Assembly (NCBI GenBank): GCA_035530375.1
Contig: DATKUY010000037.1
Location: 1-64,000 of the forward strand
From: Sulfuricella sp035530375
GTDB taxonomy: Bacteria; Pseudomonadota; Gammaproteobacteria; Burkholderiales; Sulfuricellaceae
DNA: 64,000 nucleotides
Reading direction: 5' to 3'
This document shows positions 1 through 8,125 of this stretch, piece after piece (position 1 is the first letter of the stretch; each line of letters begins with the position of its first letter). Below the pieces are notes generated by a model. The model saw only the letters and a program-made list of their open reading frames with translations, was not told the DNA's origin and did no database searches. The translations under genes and the position numbers were made by a program.

Positions 1-83
1 TTGTCCAGCTCCAGGGCGCTGATCATGAAGAAATCGTACTCAAGACCCCTCAGTATCCGCCTGATCATGTCCTCTTTTTTCAT
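1..83 (-). CDS. Partial hypothetical protein, N-terminus only
   Basis: Reading leftward from an ATG at 81-83, 27 codons stay open to the window edge. The start has a good ribosome site (AAGGAG, 6 bases before the ATG). The visible N-terminus begins MKKEDMIRRILRGLEYDFF, charged at first and then more hydrophobic, with no signal peptide. Too little is present to assign a family. The strong start site is the main reason to believe it. Confidence 0.5.
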   Translation of the reverse strand, partial: MKKEDMIRRILRGLEYDFFMISALELD

Positions 84-330
84 GATATTCTCCTTATGCA
101 TCCTGGTGCGCCGCGTTCAAGTTATTTATCGGCGCCTTGCCAGCAAACTTGTATTTGTACCGCCTTGCTTTTGTATGATGCATACAACGTGCCAGCCCTC
201 ATTCAAGTTGTCGGAAATTGCGCAGGCATAGGTATCTACAGGAAATACATTAAGGACCCTATCCAGCTTGGCCGGCCAAAACCGGCAAAATTTGCCGATT
301 TTGCTGCCCAACCGAATAATGCAAAATCAA

Positions 331-526
331 TGGGGTCACACTCGAATGACACTAACTTAAGCCAAATGTAGGGTGGGTTAGCGTTTTTTGCGTAACCCAC
401 CAAGCGTTGCATAGCAACACGATGCTTTTTTAATGTATGCCTGCGGCACATCTGGTGGGTTACGGCACAAACTGCGTGCCTATGGGGTCGCTTAAGGTAG
501 TGCCATGAGGGTCACACTCGATTGAA
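331..526. repeat. Intergenic repeat block: dyad between two direct repeats
   Basis: The motif GGGTCACACTCGA occurs at 333-345 and again at 509-521 in the same orientation. Between them lies a dyad, GGTGGGTTA at 372-380 and TAACCCACC at 393-401, with a further GGTGGGTTA at 454-462. Such GGTGGGTTA/TAACCCACC dyads recall dispersed extragenic repeats in proteobacteria. No credible gene occurs from 84 to 700. Whether it is a small non-autonomous element or REP-like debris cannot be told from one copy. Confidence 0.5.
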
Positions 527-705
527 ATAAACACCTCGTCTACAAGCCAGTAAACACGGTCGTCTCCACCGAATTATCTTGTAGATCGCCTATCGACGGA
601 GCTTGCAGGTTAGCCATCAGCTTAAAATGAATCCAAGGGTCTGCATCGCAGCTAAAGGGCGCATTCAAGGAGTAAATCGATCTCACTTTGAGGAGGAAGA
701 GAAAA

Positions 706-1476
706 ATGTTTAAGAAATATTTTTTGAAATTCACCGCTTTGCTCATGTTCATTGTTCCCGGACTTGGTTTTGCCCAGCCCGCCATTGAGGCAGATTCGCA
801 AAGCCTGCTCTCAGCCTTCGTCTCTTACACGGATCTGCGCATGAGCAGCATTCAGCAGAGCCTCGAAATCCTGGCCTCCACGACCGAGGCGAAATCAGCC
901 GAATGGCAGAAGATGAAGGCGCTGTTGAGCGGATATGAAAAATCGGATGGCGGCCTCGTTGTCTGGTTTGTCCGCCCCGACGGGACGTATTACACCGTCG
1001 ATAAAGGACTGATGAAGGTAAAGCTGAGTGACCGGAGTTATTTCCCGGCACTCATGTCAGGCCAGAAAGTCATGGGTGCGCTTGTCGTCAGCAAAAGCAC
1101 CGGGCTGCGTTCTGCCGTGATCGCGGTTCCCATGAAGGCAGGCGGCAAGGTGATCGGCGCGATCGGCGCGTCGCTTTTTCTCGACAGGCTCTCCGAACAG
1201 GTTGGTTCCGTCCTTGCTCTCCGGGCAGATGCGGCCTTTTTCTCGGTGGCGCCGAATGGCCTGACCACCCTCCATGAAAAGACAGACCGCAACTTTCTGG
1301 ACCCCCGTGAATTGGGCAGCGAGACGCTCAAAAAGGCCACGAACGAGATGCTGTCGAATCCTGCGGGAGAAACGACCTACGAGTTTGATAATGTGACGAA
1401 GAGAGCCATATACCGGACATCCCCGCTGACGCAGTGGAAGTTTGCAATCACGTTCAGTGATGCTCGGCGGAAATAG
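706..1476 (+). CDS. Periplasmic PDC/Cache-type sensor domain protein
   Basis: 256 residues. Residues 1-24 form a signal peptide (Lys-rich start, hydrophobic core, end near GLGFAQ). The rest resembles a Cache/PDC extracellular sensor: a long N-terminal helix, then VVWFVRPDGTYYTVD, then DRSYFPALMSGQ and a second part ending in a TSPLTQWKFA-like strand. In the family such domains bind small metabolites and normally feed a kinase, cyclase or chemoreceptor. Here no transmembrane helix or output domain follows, so it is probably a free periplasmic ligand-binding protein or a relic of a receptor. The ATG at 706 is chosen because AGGAGGAAGAG precedes it; a TTG at 688 would place the ribosome site inside the gene. 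Confidence 0.75.
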   Translation: MFKKYFLKFTALLMFIVPGLGFAQPAIEADSQSLLSAFVSYTDLRMSSIQQSLEILASTTEAKSAEWQKMKALLSGYEKSDGGLVVWFVRPDGTYYTVDKGLMKVKLSDRSYFPALMSGQKVMGALVVSKSTGLRSAVIAVPMKAGGKVIGAIGASLFLDRLSEQVGSVLALRADAAFFSVAPNGLTTLHEKTDRNFLDPRELGSETLKKATNEMLSNPAGETTYEFDNVTKRAIYRTSPLTQWKFAITFSDARRK

Positions 1477-1653
1477 CCGGGACGATTCATTAACCTCCTT
1501 CAACAAAGCGGTGCCGTGTCCGCATGTACTCGCGGACGACCTCGCGCAGATGTGGATCAGAGGGCTCAGCATCTCAATGGTTTCTGACTATTCAGAAACA
1601 GACAACGTTTCCATACTTCGCCCGCAGGGACGATTCTTTATGGGTATTCCTCA

Positions 1654-3126
1654 ATGACCGCAACTGGCAATCTCGAAAATCTGCAACCGCGCTCGGTATG
1701 GGCGCACTTCGCCACGCTGTGCGCGATACCGCGTTCCTCGCTGCACGAGGCGGCGTTGCGCGAGCATCTAATCGAGTGGGCGCAGGCGCGCGGCATCGAA
1801 TCCGTCGTCGATGCTACCGGCAACCTGGTCCTGAAGAAGCCAGCCAGCCCCGGCTGCGAAAGACAACCCGGCGTGATCCTGCAAGGCCATCTCGATATGG
1901 TGTGCCAGGTCAATGCCGGCACGCGGCACGATTTCGAGCGCGACCCGATCCGCGCTGTGATACGCGATGGCTGGCTGGTGGCGGAAGACACCACGCTGGG
2001 CGCGGACAACGGCATCGGCGTGGCGCTGGCGCTGGCCGCGCTGGAAGAGCCGAGGCTGATCCATCCGCCGCTGGAGGTGCTGCTCACCGTCAACGAGGAA
2101 TCCGGCATGGACGGCGCGCGCGGGCTGGCCCCCGGCACCTTGCAGGGCAAGACGCTGATCAACCTCGACACCGAGGAGTGGGGGCATTTCTATCTGGGCT
2201 GCGCGGGCGGCGTGGATGTGGAGGTGCGCCACGATTGCCAGATGGAAGCCCTGCCGCCGGGCTATGTGATCCGACGACTGGAAGTGGCCGGGCTGCGCGG
2301 CGGCCACTCCGGCATCGATATCCATCTCGGGCGCGGCAACGCGATCAAGCTGCTGGCGGAAGCGCTGCGCGAGCTGGCTTCCCGTCTCGACCTGCGCCTG
2401 ATCGCCATGCAGGGCGGCACGGCGCGCAACGCCATTCCACGCGAGGCGGTTGCAGTGTTCGCGCTGCCTGCTGAAGATGCGGCGCAACTGGAAGCGTGGG
2501 TGCAACGGAAGCATGCGGCATGGCGGGAACGGTTCGCGCAGGCGGATGCGGGGGTGGCACTGGCGTGCAAGCCTTGCGACGCGCCGCACGGCAAAGCCGT
2601 TTCTCACGCAGAGCGGGATCGCCTGCTCGGCTTCCTCGACAGCGCCGCCAACGGTGTGGCGCGCAACAGCGACGAATTCCCCGGCGTGACCGACACCTCG
2701 GATAACCTCGGTGTGGTTGCGCTTGAACAGGGCGCATTCCGCGCCACCTTCAAGGTGCGCTCGCTGCATGACGCACGCGCCGATGCGCTGGCCAACGAGC
2801 TGGTCGCGCATGCCGCGTCATCTGACTTGCGCGCCTGGAAGGACGGCGCTTATCCGGGCTGGACGCCGAACCCGTCATCCGGTCTGCTCGCTTTGTGCCA
2901 GCGGGTGTACACAGCGCAATTCGGCCAGCCTGCGAGTTTGCAGGTGATTCACGCCGGACTGGAATGCGGCCTGCTCGCCGCCAGCCATCCGCATCTGGAC
3001 ATGATCTCCTTCGGCCCGGATATTCGCGGCGCCCATGCGCCCGGAGAAAGCGTCGAGATCGCATCGGTGGAACGTTGCTGGCAACTGCTGAAGGCCGTGT
3101 TAAGCGCACTGGCCAAAGACGGTTAA
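1654..3126 (+). CDS. pepD: Cytosol non-specific dipeptidase (aminoacyl-histidine dipeptidase), M20 family
   Basis: 490 residues, the usual PepD length. It hydrolyses Xaa-His and many other dipeptides in the cytoplasm. Metal-binding motifs are in the expected order: GHLDMV (His79, Asp81), ADNGIG (Asp118), NEES (Glu148/Glu149), LDTEEWG (Asp172) and a C-terminal HAGLECG. The lid-domain motif GGHSGIDIHLGRGNA is present near residue 290 of the DNA-predicted fold order typical of M20C. It stands alone between the sensor protein and a methyltransferase. The ribosome site before the ATG at 1654 is weak. Identification is firm; true substrates are not visible in sequence. Confidence 0.93.
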   Translation: MTATGNLENLQPRSVWAHFATLCAIPRSSLHEAALREHLIEWAQARGIESVVDATGNLVLKKPASPGCERQPGVILQGHLDMVCQVNAGTRHDFERDPIRAVIRDGWLVAEDTTLGADNGIGVALALAALEEPRLIHPPLEVLLTVNEESGMDGARGLAPGTLQGKTLINLDTEEWGHFYLGCAGGVDVEVRHDCQMEALPPGYVIRRLEVAGLRGGHSGIDIHLGRGNAIKLLAEALRELASRLDLRLIAMQGGTARNAIPREAVAVFALPAEDAAQLEAWVQRKHAAWRERFAQADAGVALACKPCDAPHGKAVSHAERDRLLGFLDSAANGVARNSDEFPGVTDTSDNLGVVALEQGAFRATFKVRSLHDARADALANELVAHAASSDLRAWKDGAYPGWTPNPSSGLLALCQRVYTAQFGQPASLQVIHAGLECGLLAASHPHLDMISFGPDIRGAHAPGESVEIASVERCWQLLKAVLSALAKDG

Positions 3127-3201
3127 GACCGCTACCATTTGCACCCTGCACCGGCGTCACGTATCGTGCCGCACATGCCACACTGAAACCCAAGGAACCC
3201 C

Positions 3202-4038
3202 ATGCACGAAATAAGGCCAGGCCAATCGATCGAGCTGCTGAAAGAGCTGCACATCCTGACGCGCGACGGCAAGATGAACCAGGACAGCCGGCGCAAGCTC
3301 AAGCAGATTTTTCACCTCTATCAATTCATCGAGCCGCTGCTGAAGGAAATCCAGCAAGACCACCCCGACATTCAACTGGTCGACCACGGCGCGGGAAAAT
3401 CCTATCTGGGGTTCATTCTTTACGACCTGTTTTTCAAGGCGCTGGGCAACAAATCCCATATTTACAGCATCGAAACGCGGGACGAGCTGGTCACAAAATC
3501 CCAGGAACTGGCAAAGAAACTGGGGTTCCCCGGCATGTCGTTCCTGAATCTGTCGGTGGCCGAATCGATTGACTCCGACCGCTTGCCCGAGAAAATCGAT
3601 ATCGTTACCGCGCTCCACGCCTGCAACACGGCCACCGACGATGCGATTCGTTTTGCCTTGAAAAAGCGGGCGAAGTTCATCGTGCTGGTGCCTTGCTGCC
3701 AAGCGGAAGTGGCTGCCGTGCTGAACAAGAACAAGGGGAAAGCGCTGACCAAGGGCGCCTTGGTCGAGCTTTGGCGGCATCCGCTGCACACCCGCGAATT
3801 CGGCAGCCAGGCCACCAATGTGCTGCGCTGCCTGCAGCTCGAAGCACATGGCTACAAGGTCAGCGTGACCGAACTGGTGGGCTGGGAACATTCGATGAAA
3901 AACGAGCTGATTATCGCCAGCGACAAGAATCTGCCACGCAAGCGCCCCGCCGAACGCCTGAATGAACTGCTTGAAACGCTGGGGCTTGAGGAAATGAGCT
4001 CGCGATTTTTTACGTCACCCGCTGCGCCCGAGAAGTAG
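3202..4038 (+). CDS. Class I SAM-dependent methyltransferase (Methyltransf_32-like)
   Basis: 278 residues. The SAM-binding motif I is DHGAGKSYLG at 61-70, followed by the acidic SIE at 89-91. ALHACNTATD at 137-146 and VPCCQ at 163-167 match the arrangement of the GSTCD/TRM13-related methyltransferases in PF13679. The substrate is unknown; relatives include RNA and small-molecule methylases, so I give no specific reaction. It lies 75 bases after pepD on the same strand and could share its transcript. An HDxGCGxG-like fold with a cysteine pair is clear, the biological role is not. Confidence 0.75.
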   Translation: MHEIRPGQSIELLKELHILTRDGKMNQDSRRKLKQIFHLYQFIEPLLKEIQQDHPDIQLVDHGAGKSYLGFILYDLFFKALGNKSHIYSIETRDELVTKSQELAKKLGFPGMSFLNLSVAESIDSDRLPEKIDIVTALHACNTATDDAIRFALKKRAKFIVLVPCCQAEVAAVLNKNKGKALTKGALVELWRHPLHTREFGSQATNVLRCLQLEAHGYKVSVTELVGWEHSMKNELIIASDKNLPRKRPAERLNELLETLGLEEMSSRFFTSPAAPEK

Positions 4039-4044
4039 GTATTT

Positions 4045-4602
4045 CTATTTGCCCTGCGGACAATTCGCGATGCACTTTACCTCCGGGATTCGCTTGCCGC
4101 CGCAGGAGAGGAAACCCGCATCGTAGACAGCCTGACAGCCGCAATCCACCTCGCACTTTTCCTGCCGCAACCGGCCGAACTCCTGATCCCGGCTTGGCTT
4201 GGCGGGAGGCACTGGCGGAGGGAAATAAAACGGATCCGGCCAAGGGTAGTAAAACCCGGAACCATACCAGGGATACCGTCCCCAGCCCATGGACAGATAT
4301 AGCTGGTAACGGTCCAGCTCCCAGCGGTAACGATTCATCCCGGTTTCGTAGCGCTTGAGAGCCTCGGCATAACGCTCTTCTGCCTGCGGCCCGATAAGCT
4401 TCAGGCAAGCCTGGTAATCCGCCGTGCAGCGCTGCTGGCATTCCGCCTGCTTCTGCCCGGATTTCTCCAGGCAAGCGCGACCCGCCGCGTCCGTGGGCGG
4501 CTCATAACGGTAAGCGGTCTGGTAGCGCGGGCCGGGGCCTGCGCAGCCCAACAGCACGACCGTCAGAAAACCCAGAAGCAAGGTATGTGGAGCGGAGCCC
4601 AT
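4045..4602 (-). CDS. Putative Cys-rich lipoprotein
   Basis: About 185 residues from the ATG at 4602. The N-terminus is a lipoprotein signal ending in VVLLGC with Cys20 as the lipidation site. The mature part contains several cysteines in CLEKSGQKQAECQQRC and CEVDCGCQ arrangements, a Tyr/Trp/Pro-rich middle (YPWYGSGFYYPWPDPFYFPP) and a C-terminal Cys cluster. It is probably anchored to the outer membrane. A GTG at 4612-4614 would add four residues; neither start has a good ribosome site. It converges with the methyltransferase (6-base gap). I do not recognise the family. Confidence 0.6.
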   Translation of the reverse strand: MGSAPHTLLLGFLTVVLLGCAGPGPRYQTAYRYEPPTDAAGRACLEKSGQKQAECQQRCTADYQACLKLIGPQAEERYAEALKRYETGMNRYRWELDRYQLYLSMGWGRYPWYGSGFYYPWPDPFYFPPPVPPAKPSRDQEFGRLRQEKCEVDCGCQAVYDAGFLSCGGKRIPEVKCIANCPQGK

Positions 4603-4852
4603 ACAAATCTTCACCCGAATACTTTTGTTCTATTTCCAATACCGCGCAAGCGGGGAAACATTCCAGTCCGCCTCCCGCAGTCACGTCAGCCGTTCGACCC
4701 ACTCAGTCCCGATCTTTGCCTCTATCCCTCCCCCTGCCCTTCTTTTCCCCGGACACAGCGGATCATCGGTTGACAGCCCGACCTTGCTAAGCAACAGGCT
4801 GTTGCGTCGCCTGAGCCGATTGCGGAGTCCATCGCTGCGCCGGGCATGCCTG

Positions 4853-5092
4853 TTACTGAGTGGGGGCCGGGATGGGCGCCAGAGGCATTGAAAATATCGG
4901 CTGCGGAGCGGATTGCGGTGTTACGGAAGCGCCAGACACTCTCTTCTTTAATTGACCGGGCGCAAATTCACGGGCCGATTCGGCCACATGCTTCTTCTTA
5001 ACCTGCCCTGGAGCATATTCCCGTGCGGATTCCGCGAGCACATTCGTCGCCATTGCGGCGAGCATAATCGATACGGTCAACATCATTTTCAT
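4853..5092 (-). CDS. Small exported protein with tandem ESARE-APGQ repeats
   Basis: 79 residues. Residues 1-20 are a clear signal peptide ending in NVLA. The mature part carries two near-identical units, ESAREYAPGQVKKK and ESAREFAPGQLKKR, separated by HVA, then a Pro-rich tail. The ATG has AGGAG 8 bases upstream. The repeat argues for selection, since DNA of both units codes the same pattern with synonymous changes. The basic KKK/KKR ends suggest binding to an acidic partner or processing between units, but that is inference. No named family is recognised. Confidence 0.65.
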   Translation of the reverse strand: MKMMLTVSIMLAAMATNVLAESAREYAPGQVKKKHVAESAREFAPGQLKKRVSGASVTPQSAPQPIFSMPLAPIPAPTQ

Positions 5093-5357
5093 AGCCTATC
5101 TCCTGAATCAGGTTACAACAACGGATGCCTGCAATTTCATCCTGGCCTGGCCCGGCAACGAACAATTTTCAGCAGAGTCTGCCTGACGTGATTCGCCTAC
5201 CCTCCTAAATGTAGACGGTAACGGAACTTTAGCAAGAGCAACCGGCACCCTGTAAATCTGGCACACAATGCGATGGAGGAAAGATTCGGATTTCCAGCTT
5301 CATCAAGACTGCTATAATTCATTTTTGCTACGACCACCCTATTCAACGGAGAAATGA

Positions 5358-5723
5358 ATGAAACGTCTTGCCCTGCTGCTTTGCTTCCTGGGCTCGGTGC
5401 CCGTCATACAGACTGCCAACGCTGCCACTGATATCGGCTTGGCGGAGGTTCGCGATTTGGGACGACTCAACGGCCAAGCTCTTGCCTGTGGTTATGCGGA
5501 CACCGCCGCCTTGATCAAGAAGGCAATCATTCTGCATGCGCCCAGAGCGCGGCAGTATGGCGCCGCTTTCGAGGAAACCACCAACGAGTCCTTCCTGGCC
5601 CAATCCCGGCAGGAGCATGCCGCTTGCCCGGACGGCCCCACTCTCAATGGCCAAGTGAATGAGGCAACCCGGCGTTTGATGGCGGTTCTTCCCGCCACTA
5701 ACAGCGAAACGATAGCCCGATGA
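5358..5723 (+). CDS. Hypothetical exported protein upstream of SCO gene
   Basis: 121 residues with a signal peptide ending after TANA (about residue 22). The mature part is mainly helical and has two cysteines (one in LACGYADTA, one in AACPDGPT) that could form a disulfide. The start is preceded by GGAG, and a TATAAT sits at 5313-5318. The stop overlaps the next start (ATGA at 5720-5723), so it is translationally coupled to the SCO protein. A role in the same periplasmic redox or copper process is inferred from that coupling only. Confidence 0.65.
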   Translation: MKRLALLLCFLGSVPVIQTANAATDIGLAEVRDLGRLNGQALACGYADTAALIKKAIILHAPRARQYGAAFEETTNESFLAQSRQEHAACPDGPTLNGQVNEATRRLMAVLPATNSETIAR

Positions 5724-6340
5724 AAAGACTATGCCTTGCCATCCTTTCCGCAGCCCTGATTTTTGCGGGTTTCGCTTGGGCAGACCCCCCCGCCGTGGAG
5801 GCGCAAGCGGAATCCGCAATCGACACCCGTTACCTGCTGATGGATACCCGCGGACGAGCGGTTACCGATCAGGATTTTCCGGGCCACTTTCAGATCATCA
5901 CTTTTGGTTATACTTTTTGCCCCGATATCTGTCCGACCACATTGGCGGAAATGTCACTGGTCATGGAGAAACTGGGCAAGCAAGCTGATCTGCTGCAACC
6001 CATTTTCGTGACTGTAGACCCGGAGCGCGATACTCCGGATGTACTGCGCAAATACACCGCGTTCTTCAACCCGCGCATCATCGGCCTCACCGGTTCCCCT
6101 GATCTGATTCGCCGTGTGGCCGATCACTTCAGGGTGCGCTATGAGAAGCATTGGGAGCCCGGCGCGGAAAAGGACAAATATTCGGTGGATCACTCGGCAG
6201 GCATGTATCTGCTGGGATCGGACGGCCACTTTCTGGCCAAATTTTCCTACGCTACCCCGCCTCAGGAGATAGCCGACCGGATTCGCGCATTGATGAAAGA
6301 ATACAATCTGCAGCCATCACCCGCCAGGACAATGCATTAA
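5720..6340 (+). CDS. SCO1/SenC family protein (copper delivery / periplasmic thiol redox)
   Basis: 206 residues with a signal peptide ending near FAWA (residue 21). The copper-site motif is intact: FCPDICPTT with Cys67 and Cys71, and the distal ligand His158 in SVDHSAGMY. TVDPERDTP is the family's second conserved block. SCO proteins carry copper to the CuA centre of cytochrome oxidases or act as thiol reductants. No oxidase genes are visible nearby, so the partner is unknown. It overlaps the preceding exported protein by four bases and is followed by a thioredoxin-like gene. Confidence 0.9.
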   Translation: MKRLCLAILSAALIFAGFAWADPPAVEAQAESAIDTRYLLMDTRGRAVTDQDFPGHFQIITFGYTFCPDICPTTLAEMSLVMEKLGKQADLLQPIFVTVDPERDTPDVLRKYTAFFNPRIIGLTGSPDLIRRVADHFRVRYEKHWEPGAEKDKYSVDHSAGMYLLGSDGHFLAKFSYATPPQEIADRIRALMKEYNLQPSPARTMH

Positions 6341-6391
6341 GACCTTTCTTAAAACTGCCGCTTAATTTTTTAAACCCGGATTGTTCAATAC

Positions 6392-6772
6392 ATGGATCTC
6401 TCATACGATGTAGAAGAAGCCAACTTCGAGGAACGGGTGGTTGCGCGCTCCCACGATGTTCCGGTGTTGCTGGATATCAGCGCCGAATGGTGCGGCCCGT
6501 GCCGGGTACTGACGCCGATGCTGGAAAAACTAGTCAGGGAGTATGACGGGAAATTTGTGCTGGCCAATGTCGATGCCGACGAAAACATGAGAATCGCCGG
6601 ACGGCATCAGGCAAAGGGTTTCCCGACAGTCATTGCCTACAGCCACGGGCAGGGAATCGACCGCTTTCACAGCGCCCAGACAGAAGGATTTCTGCGTCGC
6701 TTTCTCGACAGTTTTATTGAGCGGCATACTGCCGGAAGTGCGGCAGGCAAGGCAGCACCGCATCCGGCCTAA
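6392..6772 (+). CDS. Thioredoxin-domain protein
   Basis: 126 residues without a signal peptide. The active site WCGPC is at residues 33-37 and the cis-Pro motif KGFPTV follows. An Ala/Pro-rich tail of about 15 residues extends past the fold. It acts as a cytoplasmic thiol-disulfide reductant by family rule. It lies 51 bases after the SCO gene in the same direction, so it may be cotranscribed although it should be in another compartment. It is not the housekeeping TrxA by sequence (N-terminus and tail differ). Confidence 0.85.
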   Translation: MDLSYDVEEANFEERVVARSHDVPVLLDISAEWCGPCRVLTPMLEKLVREYDGKFVLANVDADENMRIAGRHQAKGFPTVIAYSHGQGIDRFHSAQTEGFLRRFLDSFIERHTAGSAAGKAAPHPA

Positions 6773-6894
6773 GCCGAATCTCGCAGACTGGCACCCCTCC
6801 TTTACTGTTTTTCCTTTCCATGTCATGATGTTGAGCAACATTCATTTAAAAGACTTGTTTTCATCAACTGCATTTTTTTAATGAAGAAAGTTCC

Positions 6895-8103
6895 ATGTCG
6901 AATCGTGCGCATTATGGGGCGCTACCTGCAACCGTCTGGCTGAGTCGCCTTCCTCTTACCTGGAAAATCATCCTGGCGGCGGGGCTGGCATCATCATCGT
7001 TAGGCGCCCTTATTTTCAGCGTCGCCACCAGCCAGGCGATAACGACCCAGATGGCTTTGATATTCGGCGGCCTGACGCTTTTATCCTGGTATCTGCTGGC
7101 CTCATTATTCCTTACGCTGACCGGCATATTCCGCGAGTTGCAAGAGGCCAATTCCCGCCTTGAAAAGGGCGATTTCGGTGTCCGCATGGTGCCGGCGGCC
7201 ACTCCCGAAGGGGGGCAGTTAGCCAGGCGATTCAACGACGTGACACGAGAGGTCGGGCGCATTGTCGCCGAAATCCGCGCCGCATCTACCGAAGTGGCTC
7301 ACGCAACGGTAGAACTAAACAAAAACGCCGGCTTGGTGGCTGATGCCGCAAACCAGCAGGGCGATTCGGCGTCCCATACCGCGGCAGCGGTGGAACAAAT
7401 GACCGTCAGCATTACCGAGGTGGCATCCCAGAGCAAGGAAGCAGAACAAACCTCGCATATGGTCAGCGAGCTGGCCGCAGAAGGCCGTCGCGCCATCTCA
7501 AGCTCTTCCGGAGAAATTCAGTCCCTTGCCCATGCCGTGAATGAGGTTTCACAATTGATGGATCATTTGGCGCAACGCTCTTCCGAGGTCAACCAGGCTA
7601 CCGGACTGATCAGGGATATTTCCGACCAGACCAATCTGCTCGCGCTGAACGCCGCCATTGAGGCGGCCCGTGCCGGCGAATCGGGACGAGGGTTCGCCGT
7701 GGTGGCGGACGAGGTGAGAAAACTGGCGCAGCGGGCACGCACCTCCGCCGATGAGATTACCAGCACTGTTGCCGCTATCCAGACCGAGGTACAGCAAGCT
7801 GTTGTACACATGGCCAAGGCTGGCGGCAAGGCGCAGGAAAGCGTGACGCACGCCAACGGCGTCCGGGAAGTGCTATCGGAAATCGACATGCAGGCAATAG
7901 CCGCTCTGGACAGAGTGCACCAGATTGCCTCCGCCACCCAACAGCAGAGTTCGAGCAGCACTGAAATTGCACGGCACGTTGAGCAAATTGCCGACAGCGC
8001 CCAGATCAACAGTCACGCCGCTGCGGAAACCGCGGAAATGGCGGCGCACCTCGCCTATTTGGCAAGCGGAATGCGTACGTCGCTGGCTAACTTCCGGGGA
8101 TGA
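6895..8103 (+). CDS. Methyl-accepting chemotaxis protein without periplasmic sensor
   Basis: 402 residues. Two hydrophobic helices at about 23-43 and 52-78 are joined by only about eight residues, so there is no periplasmic ligand domain. A HAMP segment follows (about 75-125), then the long coiled-coil signalling domain with the conserved tip SDQTNLLALNAAIEAARAGE and GRGFAVVADEVRKLAQR. No C-terminal CheR-binding pentapeptide is seen. It should signal to CheA/CheW, none of which is in this window. The next gene, 22 bases on, encodes a membrane-anchored NIT sensor domain and is the obvious candidate input partner. Confidence 0.92.
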   Translation: MSNRAHYGALPATVWLSRLPLTWKIILAAGLASSSLGALIFSVATSQAITTQMALIFGGLTLLSWYLLASLFLTLTGIFRELQEANSRLEKGDFGVRMVPAATPEGGQLARRFNDVTREVGRIVAEIRAASTEVAHATVELNKNAGLVADAANQQGDSASHTAAAVEQMTVSITEVASQSKEAEQTSHMVSELAAEGRRAISSSSGEIQSLAHAVNEVSQLMDHLAQRSSEVNQATGLIRDISDQTNLLALNAAIEAARAGESGRGFAVVADEVRKLAQRARTSADEITSTVAAIQTEVQQAVVHMAKAGGKAQESVTHANGVREVLSEIDMQAIAALDRVHQIASATQQQSSSSTEIARHVEQIADSAQINSHAAAETAEMAAHLAYLASGMRTSLANFRG

Positions 8104-8125
8104 CAATGAAAGGAAACAGCGTTTA

